Below, piece by piece: positions 23,453 to 31,599 of a stretch of DNA of 35,248 bases. Origin of the DNA: an uncultured bacterium (GTDB lineage: Bacteria; Chloroflexota; Anaerolineae; J036; Brachytrichaceae); NCBI GenBank assembly GCA_903921365.1, contig CAIXPS010000119.1, positions 1 to 35,248 of the forward strand. The letters run 5' to 3'. How positions within the stretch are numbered: the first letter of the stretch is position 1; each line of letters opens with the position of its first letter. The notes below the pieces were generated by a model. It searched no databases. It was not told where the DNA came from and saw nothing but the letters and a program-made list of their open reading frames with translations. The position numbers were made by a program, and so were the translations under genes.

Positions 23453-26400
23453 TTAACCGCCCAGGCGCGCCTGCGCCTGGCCGTACCACAGCAACAGCCT
23501 GGGGTCTTCGTTGACCACATCCTCGGGCAGCCGCTTGCCGATCTCCACGATGGTCTGAAAGTCGCGCGATTGCCAGGCGCGCTTGAAGCCGGCGCGCAAC
23601 GCTTCCAGGCGGAACTCGCGCAACCGCCGCGGTGCGCCCGTCCCTTTGCGCTTCTTTGTGGCGGGCTCGCCGATCAACAACGGTGTTGTGTCACCCAGGA
23701 TCACCGCCAGGTACCCGTCGAACTCGCGCAGCAGTTGCGTTTCGCGGATGCGCTCCAGGTCGCCGGCCTTGTTGGGATCGGGCACGTACCAGCGCCCGTT
23801 GGCCTTGGCGCGCAGAGCGGGGTCGTCCTTGGGCAGGTTGCGGCACTCCTTGAAGTTGGTCGAGAGATAGCCGTGGATCTGGTTAGGCACATCGGCGGCG
23901 CCCTCGTAGCGCAGGAAGTTGAGCGCCAGCAGGTCCTGCAATTCTGGCCGCACTTCGTACTTCTTCCACCCGGCGTTGAGTTGTTGCATGAACTCAGGGA
24001 GCAGGTCTTGCGTGGTGCTGGGTCGCGCGCCGAGGGTGTTGCGCAGCCAGTCGATGGCGCTACGCTCGTCCTGCACGAAGAGCGCCTGCTGCCCCAGCTC
24101 CCCCGCGCGCAGGCGGCGCCGGTCGTATTCGGCCGCCTGGTCGCTGAGGAAAGCCATGTTGTCGCGCATGATGAAACGCTCGGCCAGGCCGGTCTGGAAG
24201 TCGATGGAGGACAACGGCACCGGGAAACCATGCCGCACGAAGTAGGCCACCACGCGGTCGTACAGGATGCGCGGGTCGCGCTCGATCACCACCTCCAGGC
24301 GGTTTCCTTTCATGCGCGTGACGGGCAGATAATGCAGGTGCGCGCGCACGAAGTCCCATGTCGAGGCTTCGCCGCCGCCGGCGCGGGTGAAGCGCTCCTC
24401 CAACCCGCCATTGGGTTTGTACGCGCTGATGACCAGGTCCTGCTTGACCGCCGTGGTTGTGGTGACGGCTTTGAAGCTGCCGCGCTGCTTATCCAGCACC
24501 GAGACGTTGGCCACGACGAAACCGGCTTCCTGTAATGCGGTCTGAATGGCGTTCCACACGCTGGCCTGCGTGTTGCTAAACTCTACGGTCATCCAGCGAC
24601 CCGGCTTGAGGATACGGAACGCCTCTGCAAAGCAGCGCGTCATCAAGACGCGGTATTGGTCAAGTCCTTTGTTCTGGGTCTTGCTTTGGACAGCTTCCGG
24701 CTTGTTATTTGTGATATCCCTGAGCCAGGCTTCCCATAGGAAGTTCAGGTCAGAGTACATAAGATTATCGCCAAACGGCGGATCGATAAACAGGTAATCT
24801 GCGCTTTCATCAGGCATTGAGATGCGTTCTGCGCTCTGGGTCGCGATAACCGTATTTCTGATGCGCTGTTGAGAAAAGGCGCGCTTCAAGCGTTTGAGCT
24901 TTTCTGTAAAAGCATAGTCCGGTGATACCTCAGAAATCTGTGAGCCAAAGTAAAGCGTGCCCGCAAGATTGCGATTATTTTGTGAGAAATGATGCGGCGA
25001 GTACCGGTTTAGCCTTGAGAAACCAATGATCCACTGTTCAAACAAGAAGCGGCAGAACGAGCCCACCCTCCTATCTTTTACCTCGTTGGCTTTGTAAAGT
25101 AAAGCCGAGAGTATCCATTTACTTCGCTGAACATAGTAATGATGCACATGCGTGACACCGGTGCGATCGTTCCGTCGCGCTTCATCTCCCTCGGGCATTC
25201 GATCAGCGGGAAACCAATATGGACTATCCAATTTGTCAACATGAGAAAGGATAGCTTTATCGAAAACGTCTGCTGATTTCTCATAGTGACGCTTGCCGAT
25301 AGAGTAATTTAGCAATACTGGTGTTTGACGAGTTTGGCGAATAGTCCTATTCAGTGTACGGTCATAGTAGCTGGACCATGCATGGGCCAGCGCACGTTTA
25401 GTAACTTCAACGTTGCAATGCGGACAGAAAAAAGCTTCGCGCACCATGCCAGACTCGTGATCAACAGCGGCATCCCAGAACACGATCTCGCCATTGCATT
25501 GTGGGCACACAAACACATCGCTCCACACCGTGTAATTGATGCGGCCCATCTTGTCTTTGTGGGCGGCGATCAAGGCGCGCGCATCGTCGGCGCTATGGCA
25601 GGCGCGCAACTGATCGGCCAGCGCTCCCCTCTCCCCTGCCCCTCTCCCAGAGGGAGAGGGGTTAGGGGAGAGGGTGGCATACATCCAGCCGCACTCGGCC
25701 TCAACCTCAGCCAGGATGCGTTTGGCCTCGCGCTCGAAGGCGTCTACATCCACCGGCGTGTTGTAGTTGTAGGCGATAAAAGTGGCAGCGGGTGACAGGT
25801 CATTCAGAATGGCGCGGCGGGCGCCCAGGCGCGTGAACGGTTTCCACACCTGCTTGACGACGCCCGCCTCATCCTGCGCCTCTTCCTGTCGCAGGACAGT
25901 GCCATCATCGTCCACGCGATAGCCCAGTGACTCCACGGCCTTGCGGTCGCCGCACAGTTGGGCGGCTACGCCGGTCATACCCGTGCCGCAGAAGCCGTCA
26001 AAAACCACGTCGCCCGGCTCGGTGTAGTGCAAAATGTAGCGCATGATGGCTTTGTGCGGCACTTTGGTGTGGTAGCTGTGCGCGTTGTAGATCGGGTCGT
26101 TCTTGCCTTCGCTCACGTCGGCGGCGAATGGTTCGCGGCTGTAGGGCGGCTGGGGATCAGTCGCTTCGGGCGAGGAGTTCTGCCAGTGTTGCAGGAAATC
26201 CGGGATGAACGGGTTGGGACAGGCGGTGTAATAAGGCGGGTCGGACAAGGCCAGGATGTCGTCATCGCTGCCGATGGGAAAACCCTCGATCCGGCGGAAA
26301 GCGGGGTCTTGCAGTTTCGCGCGCAGCTTTGCGGTGAAGTAGGCGCGGCGTTCCGCGTCACTGTCGAACGTTAGACCCAGGCAGGCGACCGGCGTGGATT

Positions 26401-26479
26401 CGCCGGCCTGACCGGTCGTGTAGAGCGAAGGCGTCTCCAGCAGGCGCGCCTGGTGGTGAGTGGCGTAAGTGTCAATCAT
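23453..26479 (-). CDS. pglX: BREX type 3 DNA methyltransferase PglX (PglXI)
   Basis: A 1008-residue amino-methyltransferase. Catalytic motif IV appears as LSDPPYYTACPNPF at residues 78-91 and SAM-binding motif I as FDGFCGTGMTG at 160-170, so the motifs are permuted. A zinc ribbon (Cys 325, 328, 352, 355) follows, and a second DPPFGDNLMYSD lies near 565. It should methylate a short host DNA motif that marks self against phage. Between residues 269 and 285 it has an in-frame insert (SPNPSPSGRGAGERG) encoded by a palindromic repeat. The segment around 24.7-25.5 kb has clearly lower GC than its flanks. Its start overlaps the brxC stop by 8 bases. Confidence 0.88.
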   Translation of the reverse strand: MIDTYATHHQARLLETPSLYTTGQAGESTPVACLGLTFDSDAERRAYFTAKLRAKLQDPAFRRIEGFPIGSDDDILALSDPPYYTACPNPFIPDFLQHWQNSSPEATDPQPPYSREPFAADVSEGKNDPIYNAHSYHTKVPHKAIMRYILHYTEPGDVVFDGFCGTGMTGVAAQLCGDRKAVESLGYRVDDDGTVLRQEEAQDEAGVVKQVWKPFTRLGARRAILNDLSPAATFIAYNYNTPVDVDAFEREAKRILAEVEAECGWMYATLSPNPSPSGRGAGERGALADQLRACHSADDARALIAAHKDKMGRINYTVWSDVFVCPQCNGEIVFWDAAVDHESGMVREAFFCPHCNVEVTKRALAHAWSSYYDRTLNRTIRQTRQTPVLLNYSIGKRHYEKSADVFDKAILSHVDKLDSPYWFPADRMPEGDEARRNDRTGVTHVHHYYVQRSKWILSALLYKANEVKDRRVGSFCRFLFEQWIIGFSRLNRYSPHHFSQNNRNLAGTLYFGSQISEVSPDYAFTEKLKRLKRAFSQQRIRNTVIATQSAERISMPDESADYLFIDPPFGDNLMYSDLNFLWEAWLRDITNNKPEAVQSKTQNKGLDQYRVLMTRCFAEAFRILKPGRWMTVEFSNTQASVWNAIQTALQEAGFVVANVSVLDKQRGSFKAVTTTTAVKQDLVISAYKPNGGLEERFTRAGGGEASTWDFVRAHLHYLPVTRMKGNRLEVVIERDPRILYDRVVAYFVRHGFPVPLSSIDFQTGLAERFIMRDNMAFLSDQAAEYDRRRLRAGELGQQALFVQDERSAIDWLRNTLGARPSTTQDLLPEFMQQLNAGWKKYEVRPELQDLLALNFLRYEGAADVPNQIHGYLSTNFKECRNLPKDDPALRAKANGRWYVPDPNKAGDLERIRETQLLREFDGYLAVILGDTTPLLIGEPATKKRKGTGAPRRLREFRLEALRAGFKRAWQSRDFQTIVEIGKRLPEDVVNEDPRLLLWYGQAQARLGG
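25627..25674. repeat. Palindromic repeat inserted in frame within pglX
   Basis: A 48-base imperfect palindrome of pyrimidine-rich CCCTCTCCCC and purine-rich GGGGAGAGGG arms. It belongs to a recognisable class of dispersed bacterial repeats that translate as SPNPSPSGRG, and here it is in frame. Confidence 0.8.
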
Positions 26480-29400
26480 AGAGAGTAATCAGCGCAACGC
26501 GCACCTTGGCCGGGTCTTTGCCATGCGCCAGGCTATCGACGTAGCGCTCGAAGCGTTGCTTGATTTCATCGGGTGTGGCAGGCAGGCCGCCAGCAGACAA
26601 GCACGCTTGCACATCCGCCTGTTTCATAAACACCTGTTGCAGCCCGGATAGCGCTTCCTTCACCGCTTCGACAAACTCCTCGGAGAGCGGCTCGGGCAGC
26701 TTCTGACCACGGATGAACAGCGCGATGCGATCCCGGTCGGCCTCCTGCATCGCGGCGATGCTGGGCTGGGTAACCTGCGCCTGCAGTTCCTCCAGCAACG
26801 TGCGCGTGAAGTCGGCCAACAGGCGATCCTGTTCGGCGTCAAACTGCTTGAGTTGTTCGCCGACGGGCTGCGGGGCGCTCTCGCGCGCCGGGTTAAAGCT
26901 GCACTGCGGGCAGATGGCGGCATTTTGCAGATCAGCCTGCGTCAACGTGAAGCACGACTGCAAATTGCCCAGCCTGGCCTGATAGGTGACCAGTTGGGTG
27001 TGCCACAGCGGGTTGATCCGGCCAAGCTGCCGCAGCTTGATCAACCGGGGATCGCGCATCAAGGCCACTTTACGATGATCCTGCTCGGCCGTCAGGCGCG
27101 CGCGCCCATGCAAGGCCAGGTAGGCGCCGGCATAGTCCTGTTTGAGCGCGGTCAGTTTCTGCAACGCCTGCTGCCTGAATCCAGGCTTGGCGCGTTGCGC
27201 CGGGGCCGCCAGTTGCGTCGCCAGTTCGTCGCGCAATGCCTTGGCGCGCTCCAGCCAGGGGTATTCGGGCGGCAAGACCAGCTCCGCCTGCGCCAGATAG
27301 CCAGTGAATGGTTGCAATTCGGCCAGCAGATCAAACAGCGCCTGCAACGCGTTGAGCGTGTCGAGCGCCGGTTGCTGCGCCTTCACGGAAGAGACATCGT
27401 GTTGGAAGTTCTTCAACTGAGCGGCAGTGCGGTAATTCTGAACGCCGTCAAAGAACGTCTTTGCCGCATCCAGGTCGCGTTGATAGCCCGCCAGTTCCTG
27501 ATCGGCCAGGATGCCCTTGCCCCAGAAAGCCGGGACGGATTGCAGGCGGTGCCGCATCGTCGCAATCTGCCGGGCGCGCTCCTCGACGGCGGTTTGCAGT
27601 TGTTTGAAGGAGGCCTCCTGTCCCTGCGCGATCATGTCCGCTGAGCCGGGCGGCAGCCCCACCAGTTCGAACAGCGCCCGCAACGCGGCGATATTCCATT
27701 CTTTGGGCGGTTCGATATGCTTGAAGTTGGCCAGTTCCTGCACCGGCTTCGCAACCAGCCGGTCGAAATTGGCAGCGTCAAACTTCTCGCCCGGCAGCAC
27801 CAGCACCGCATCGCCGTTATAGACCAGCGCGCCAAGCAACACGGCCACCCACTCAGGCTCCAGGCGGTAGCGTCGCGCCGCCATGTATTCCACGCCCTGG
27901 ACGTTCTCGATCAACTCGTTGCGGTTGAGCACCTGGCCAGCCGGCTTCTGGCGCAATAGCTGGATGATGTAAGCCGCATACCGCGAGTGTGTCACGTTGA
28001 CGCGCTCGCCGTCCAGCAACTCCAGCGCGTCCAGCACCGCCGTGCCCTGTTGCGTGCGCGCCAGACCGCGCAGGAAGCGCAAAGCGTCCTGACCGGCCTG
28101 GGCGCGGTTGCTGGATGTAATCAGCGTCGCAAACTTCGGGTACTCCGGCGCGGCGTTCTCGAAGTGCGGCGCAAGGCAGGCCGATGCGACGGCGTTGACC
28201 ATGTCGCGCACGTTCGTGAGCTTTGCGCCCGCGGCAGCGGGGCGGTTGGTCAACCATTCCATCATCTTGCGCGTTTTGCCCTGGCAGGTGACAGTGACTG
28301 ATGCCGCCATGTTGCCTTGCAGCCAGCGCACCAGTTCGCGCAGATAGCCATAGGCTTTGGTTTCGTACACACTCTTGGCCTGGCCGGATGATTCCTGGAA
28401 CAGAATGCTCGCCGCGGCATACTTGGTGAGCGCCAGGCTGAACGCGTCGTCGGTCTCTTTGAGCTTGAAGAATACATCGTTGGACAGCTTCTCGTCGCGG
28501 AAGCGCGCGGACGACTTGTGTGGCATGAAATAGATGTAAAAGTCGCGCGGCGGCGCTGCCGTCGAGCGCTCGTTGGGCGTGCCAAAGAACAGGTAGCCCA
28601 GGCGCGTGGCGCGGCGCTCCTGCCATTCCAACTCGTGCTCCCAGATTCGGTAGCCGGTGACGTAGGTCTGGTCCACGCATTCCATGACGCGTTTGAGCGC
28701 CTCAAAATAGTAGCGATCCAGTTCATCTTCGCTCAAGGCTTCGGCGCGCTTATCCAACTGCGCGTCATAGTCCACAACTTTGCGCGCGTCCAGGTAAAAC
28801 TGTCCGCTGGGCGTGCCTCGCGCATCCCGTTCGGTGGAGGACAGGAACTGCCCATTCACCACGCGCGAGATCGTGATTAACGCCACCTCAACCTCGCCGC
28901 GCAAATCATCGGCGGGGTCGCCGCCCATCTCGGCGACCAGCGGGTCATACAGGCATAGCATGTCGCGCAGATTCGGGGCGGTCAGACCCACGGCTGTGTC
29001 GATGTTGCCTGTGGAGAGCCGGTGCACGCTCAGGCCATGAATGATGCGGCGCGCGAACGCCTTGTTCCTGCCCTTCGGATATTGCGTATCAATCAGGCTT
29101 TCAAGCTTGTTGCTGCAATCGATCACCTCGCGCACGTCCGGGATGGTGCGGAAGGCGGGATTCTGGCGCAATGTTTCCCAGTACGCGTCGAATGACAGTA
29201 TGCCGGGTTGGTCTTCCGGCAAGTCGCTGTCGAGCATGCGCTCCATGGCGCGCGAGAGCGTCCGCAGAACTTCGCGCCGTTCGACGACCACCAGGCGGTC
29301 GAATACTTCGACATAGTCGGGGTGGATAGGGAACATACTCACGAACTCTTCCATCCGCCCCGCCATGCCCTCATAGTATTTGGCGAAACCGCTCAAGCGC

Positions 29401-30215
29401 TCCTCCACCGCGGCGCGTTGTTGGGGCGTTTTCTTCAACAGGCGTTGGGCAACCACATACTTCACGTCTTTGCGCGCGATCAACACCTGCTCAAAACGGT
29501 CGCGCACGCGCAGCACTGTGCCAGCGACGAACGAGAACCGCGCGTTGTCAAAGAGCGTCTCCTGCAAGCCGCCGATGAAGCGAAATCTTAGGTCCTTGCA
29601 GACCTCGCCCACCTCACGCAGAAACTGGAGGTCCTGGATCAATTCCTGGTCCTTGCGCGTTCGCAGGAAATCCAGCAGTTCATCCACGGCCAGCAGGACG
29701 CCCATACCGGGGTGCTTTAGTTCGAAGGCGGCCATCATGTCCTCAAAGGACGCTTTGCTGTTGATGACCTGGGTTGCGGGCGGGAAGCGATAGGCGACGC
29801 CAAGCGATTCCAGGAATTCTTCCAGGACTGCGACGACAATGTCGCGCAACGACATCTGTGTAGAGCCAATTTCCGCGCGCGCGACCTTGAATCGCCCTGC
29901 AATCTGAGCGGCGCTTTTGCGCGCGGCGTCGTGTTCTAATTTGCCCAGCAGTTCCGCGTGCTCGGCGACGGCGGTGATCACTGACATGAGATGCGATTTA
30001 CCGGTGCCGTAGTTGCCCACAATCAACAAACCACGGTTATCCGCCGGGTGGTCAAACTGCAACTGGGGAATAACGATGGATAGCAGGCGCTCGGCCATCT
30101 CTTCTGAGATCACGAACGTGGAGACCAACTGGGTGGCGCGGCTCAAGTCGTCCGCGTCGCGCAATTGCACCACCGTTTCGATTGGATCGAACTGGATGAG
30201 ATCACGGTACTTCAT
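26472..30215 (-). CDS. brxC: BREX type 3 P-loop ATPase BrxC (DUF6079)
   Basis: A 1247-residue ATPase. Walker A is GNYGTGKS (residues 67-74) and Walker B VLLAVDE (173-179). The AAA-like core runs through about residue 450. It is followed by a long helical body and, near residue 1100, a Cys pair (ICPQC). The length and the start MKYRDLIQFDPIETVVQL match the DUF6079-type BrxC of type 3 BREX. BrxC proteins are required for both methylation and phage exclusion and probably form nucleotide-dependent assemblies on DNA. The ATG overlaps the brxF stop in ATGA and the gene end overlaps pglX by 8 bases, so the operon is tightly coupled. Confidence 0.88.
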   Translation of the reverse strand: MKYRDLIQFDPIETVVQLRDADDLSRATQLVSTFVISEEMAERLLSIVIPQLQFDHPADNRGLLIVGNYGTGKSHLMSVITAVAEHAELLGKLEHDAARKSAAQIAGRFKVARAEIGSTQMSLRDIVVAVLEEFLESLGVAYRFPPATQVINSKASFEDMMAAFELKHPGMGVLLAVDELLDFLRTRKDQELIQDLQFLREVGEVCKDLRFRFIGGLQETLFDNARFSFVAGTVLRVRDRFEQVLIARKDVKYVVAQRLLKKTPQQRAAVEERLSGFAKYYEGMAGRMEEFVSMFPIHPDYVEVFDRLVVVERREVLRTLSRAMERMLDSDLPEDQPGILSFDAYWETLRQNPAFRTIPDVREVIDCSNKLESLIDTQYPKGRNKAFARRIIHGLSVHRLSTGNIDTAVGLTAPNLRDMLCLYDPLVAEMGGDPADDLRGEVEVALITISRVVNGQFLSSTERDARGTPSGQFYLDARKVVDYDAQLDKRAEALSEDELDRYYFEALKRVMECVDQTYVTGYRIWEHELEWQERRATRLGYLFFGTPNERSTAAPPRDFYIYFMPHKSSARFRDEKLSNDVFFKLKETDDAFSLALTKYAAASILFQESSGQAKSVYETKAYGYLRELVRWLQGNMAASVTVTCQGKTRKMMEWLTNRPAAAGAKLTNVRDMVNAVASACLAPHFENAAPEYPKFATLITSSNRAQAGQDALRFLRGLARTQQGTAVLDALELLDGERVNVTHSRYAAYIIQLLRQKPAGQVLNRNELIENVQGVEYMAARRYRLEPEWVAVLLGALVYNGDAVLVLPGEKFDAANFDRLVAKPVQELANFKHIEPPKEWNIAALRALFELVGLPPGSADMIAQGQEASFKQLQTAVEERARQIATMRHRLQSVPAFWGKGILADQELAGYQRDLDAAKTFFDGVQNYRTAAQLKNFQHDVSSVKAQQPALDTLNALQALFDLLAELQPFTGYLAQAELVLPPEYPWLERAKALRDELATQLAAPAQRAKPGFRQQALQKLTALKQDYAGAYLALHGRARLTAEQDHRKVALMRDPRLIKLRQLGRINPLWHTQLVTYQARLGNLQSCFTLTQADLQNAAICPQCSFNPARESAPQPVGEQLKQFDAEQDRLLADFTRTLLEELQAQVTQPSIAAMQEADRDRIALFIRGQKLPEPLSEEFVEAVKEALSGLQQVFMKQADVQACLSAGGLPATPDEIKQRFERYVDSLAHGKDPAKVRVALITLYD

Positions 30216-30742
30216 TGATATTGACGATCTTCCTTAAGAATGACTTCCACCCCATTATGACGTAGTTCGGCCTGAGCATAATGGCGATATTCCACATGGC
30301 CGGGTTGCGCATAACTCAAGTTCCCACCGTCGGCGGCGCCGGGCCACATCACCACGAGCCGAGTGTTGCGGGCGACATTTGCAAGCAAACCAAGCGGGTC
30401 CTGGCGGAGTTGCTGATCGAAAAGAACTTCGATGGTATCGAGCACGACGCCGCCGCTTTTTTGCGCCTCGACGATTTGCCGCACGGCCACCAGCACTTCG
30501 GCTGGCCGGCGACGCGGTAACACCTCAATTAATCGACGACTCAGCGCCAGCCCCAACCGAACCAGCGGATATTCAAGCGCCTGCGCCAGATACCCGGATG
30601 CCGCTCGGCTCTTATCTCTATCAGGCAAAACGACGACGATAAGTTGACGCCCCGCTAGCAGCGCCGACTGTACTTTCAGCTCGATGCCTGTATCAAAGTG
30701 GGGAAGTTCCATGAGTTCCGTCAATTCTATAGACAATCGCAT
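30212..30742 (-). CDS. brxF: BREX type 3 protein BrxF with degenerate P-loop
   Basis: A 176-residue protein, first gene of the BREX operon. The conserved C-terminal block GGVVLDTIEVLFDQQLRQDP, then LVVMWPGA and LSYAQPGHVEYRHY, is the recognisable BrxF signature of type 3 systems. The Walker A position reads VVLPDRDKS: the Lys-Ser is kept but the glycines are lost, so nucleotide binding is doubtful. The frame is open upstream to a TTG at 30781, which lies inside the intergenic palindrome, so I favour the ATG at 30742. An ATG at 30712 (MELPHFDTG) is a possible alternative. A weak minus-strand promoter (TTGTAG-N18-TTATAC) overlaps the divergent operator. Confidence 0.8.
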   Translation of the reverse strand: MRLSIELTELMELPHFDTGIELKVQSALLAGRQLIVVVLPDRDKSRAASGYLAQALEYPLVRLGLALSRRLIEVLPRRRPAEVLVAVRQIVEAQKSGGVVLDTIEVLFDQQLRQDPLGLLANVARNTRLVVMWPGAADGGNLSYAQPGHVEYRHYAQAELRHNGVEVILKEDRQYQ

Positions 30743-30762
30743 CCCCTGCAAGGGGACGGCTG

Positions 30763-30796
30763 TATAATCTTTGTAGCGCAATACGCTACAAAGGAG
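30763..30796. promoter_or_regulatory. -10 box, palindromic operator and RBS of the Phd/PIN operon
   Basis: On the plus strand: TATAAT (30763-30768), then a perfect inverted repeat TTTGTAGCG-N5-CGCTACAAA (30770-30792), then AGGAG (30792-30796) 5 bases before the antitoxin ATG. The palindrome covers the likely transcript start, the usual place for an autoregulatory antitoxin operator. It also lies just upstream of brxF on the other strand. No good -35 box is seen. Confidence 0.75.
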
Positions 30797-30801
30797 CTGA
30801 A

Positions 30802-31155
30802 ATGGAGTTTATACCCTATCGAGTCTTACGAAATGAACCTGCTGCCCTGCGCAAGAAGCTGCAAGACGAGGGCGAAGTGGTGGTAACGGTGGATGGCAAA
30901 CCTTTTGCGGTGATGATCGACCTGGCCGGCAGCGAGGATATGGATGATATTTTGCTCATGGTTTCACGCCTGCGGGCGCAAATGGCGGCGCGCGCGATTC
31001 GCAGCCAGTCCCGGCGCGATGGGCTGGATCACCTGAGCGAAGAACAAGTGGATGCGCTTATCCAGAAAACACGCGCGGAGCGCAAAAACGGCTCGGCGTC
31101 CCTCGCGGATGGCTCTGCATCCCCTGCGGATTGCTCGGCCTCCATTGGGGAATGA
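30802..31155 (+). CDS. Phd/YefM-family antitoxin
   Basis: A 117-residue antitoxin. The N-terminal Phd/YefM DNA-binding fold reads FIPYRVLRNEPAALRKKLQD followed by GEVVVTVDGKPFAVMIDLAG (about residues 24-43), with the characteristic G-P/F-AVMI strand. The C-terminal part would wrap the PIN toxin. The last ~21 residues are a Ser/Ala repeat (GSASLAD, GSASPAD, CSASIGE) from a 21-base tandem repeat, unusual for an antitoxin tail. AGGAG lies 5 bases before the ATG. The stop overlaps the toxin start in ATGA. It probably represses its own promoter through the palindrome, and perhaps also the divergent BREX operon. Confidence 0.88.
   Translation: MEFIPYRVLRNEPAALRKKLQDEGEVVVTVDGKPFAVMIDLAGSEDMDDILLMVSRLRAQMAARAIRSQSRRDGLDHLSEEQVDALIQKTRAERKNGSASLADGSASPADCSASIGE
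31090..31152. repeat. 21-base tandem repeat, 3 copies, at the end of the antitoxin gene
   Basis: Three imperfect 21-base units (31090-31110, 31111-31131, 31132-31152) encode GSASLAD, GSASPAD and CSASIGE. The last unit also holds the toxin's ribosome-binding region (GGGGA). The number of units may alter toxin translation. Confidence 0.7.
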
Positions 31156-31571
31156 TGTTGGTAGTTTTGGATACAAACGTCTTGGTCAGTGGGCTAATGA
31201 GCACAACAGGCAAGCCTGCGATGATCATTGACCTGGTCCTTGAAAATCGTTTTCAGGTCGCGTACGATAACCGGATTCTGGGTGAATATGAAGATGTGCT
31301 GGCGCGACCCGAACTGCGTATTCAACCGGCGCGCGCCAAGGCAGTGATTGCGTATATTGAACTGACCGGGCGTGAAATTGAGCCCGGCGTCCTGCTTCCA
31401 GATGGGTTTCAAGACCTTGATGATCTGCCGTTTGCAGAGGTGTTCATCACAGCCAATGCTCAGGCTTTGGTGACTGGCAACCTGCGTCATTTTTCCGCAT
31501 TAGTTGCAAAAGGATTGGCAGTGTTTTCTCCATCTCAGTTTCTTGAACGGTGTTTCCCGCGGAGCGAATGA
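31152..31571 (+). CDS. PIN-domain toxin (TIGR00305 type)
   Basis: A 139-residue PIN-domain RNase. MLVVLDTNVLVSGL gives the first catalytic Asp, EYEDVLARPEL the conserved Glu, DLDDLPFAEVF the second Asp cluster, and VTGNLRHF the last metal-side motif. The acidic active site is therefore intact. The family is the toxin half of Phd- or VapB-type modules and cleaves RNA when free. MM at the start gives two overlapping options (31152 and 31155), both within the antitoxin end; GGGGA upstream serves as ribosome-binding site. The longer reading from a TTG at 31131 is unlikely. It ends 28 bases from the convergent M23-like gene. Confidence 0.9.
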   Translation: MMLVVLDTNVLVSGLMSTTGKPAMIIDLVLENRFQVAYDNRILGEYEDVLARPELRIQPARAKAVIAYIELTGREIEPGVLLPDGFQDLDDLPFAEVFITANAQALVTGNLRHFSALVAKGLAVFSPSQFLERCFPRSE

Positions 31572-31599
31572 TCGTTCATCCGCGCGACGCCTGCTACCC

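Noticed and set aside
22991-24535. A 514-codon plus-strand open frame across pglZ and pglX
   Set aside because: It runs antisense to two genes with clear catalytic motifs; the residue make-up is Gln/Arg/Ala-rich without any recognisable domain.
20493-30742. DISARM or a plain restriction-modification system
   Set aside because: There is no helicase, DUF1998 or restriction endonuclease; PglZ, BrxF and DUF6079-type BrxC together are specific to BREX type 3.
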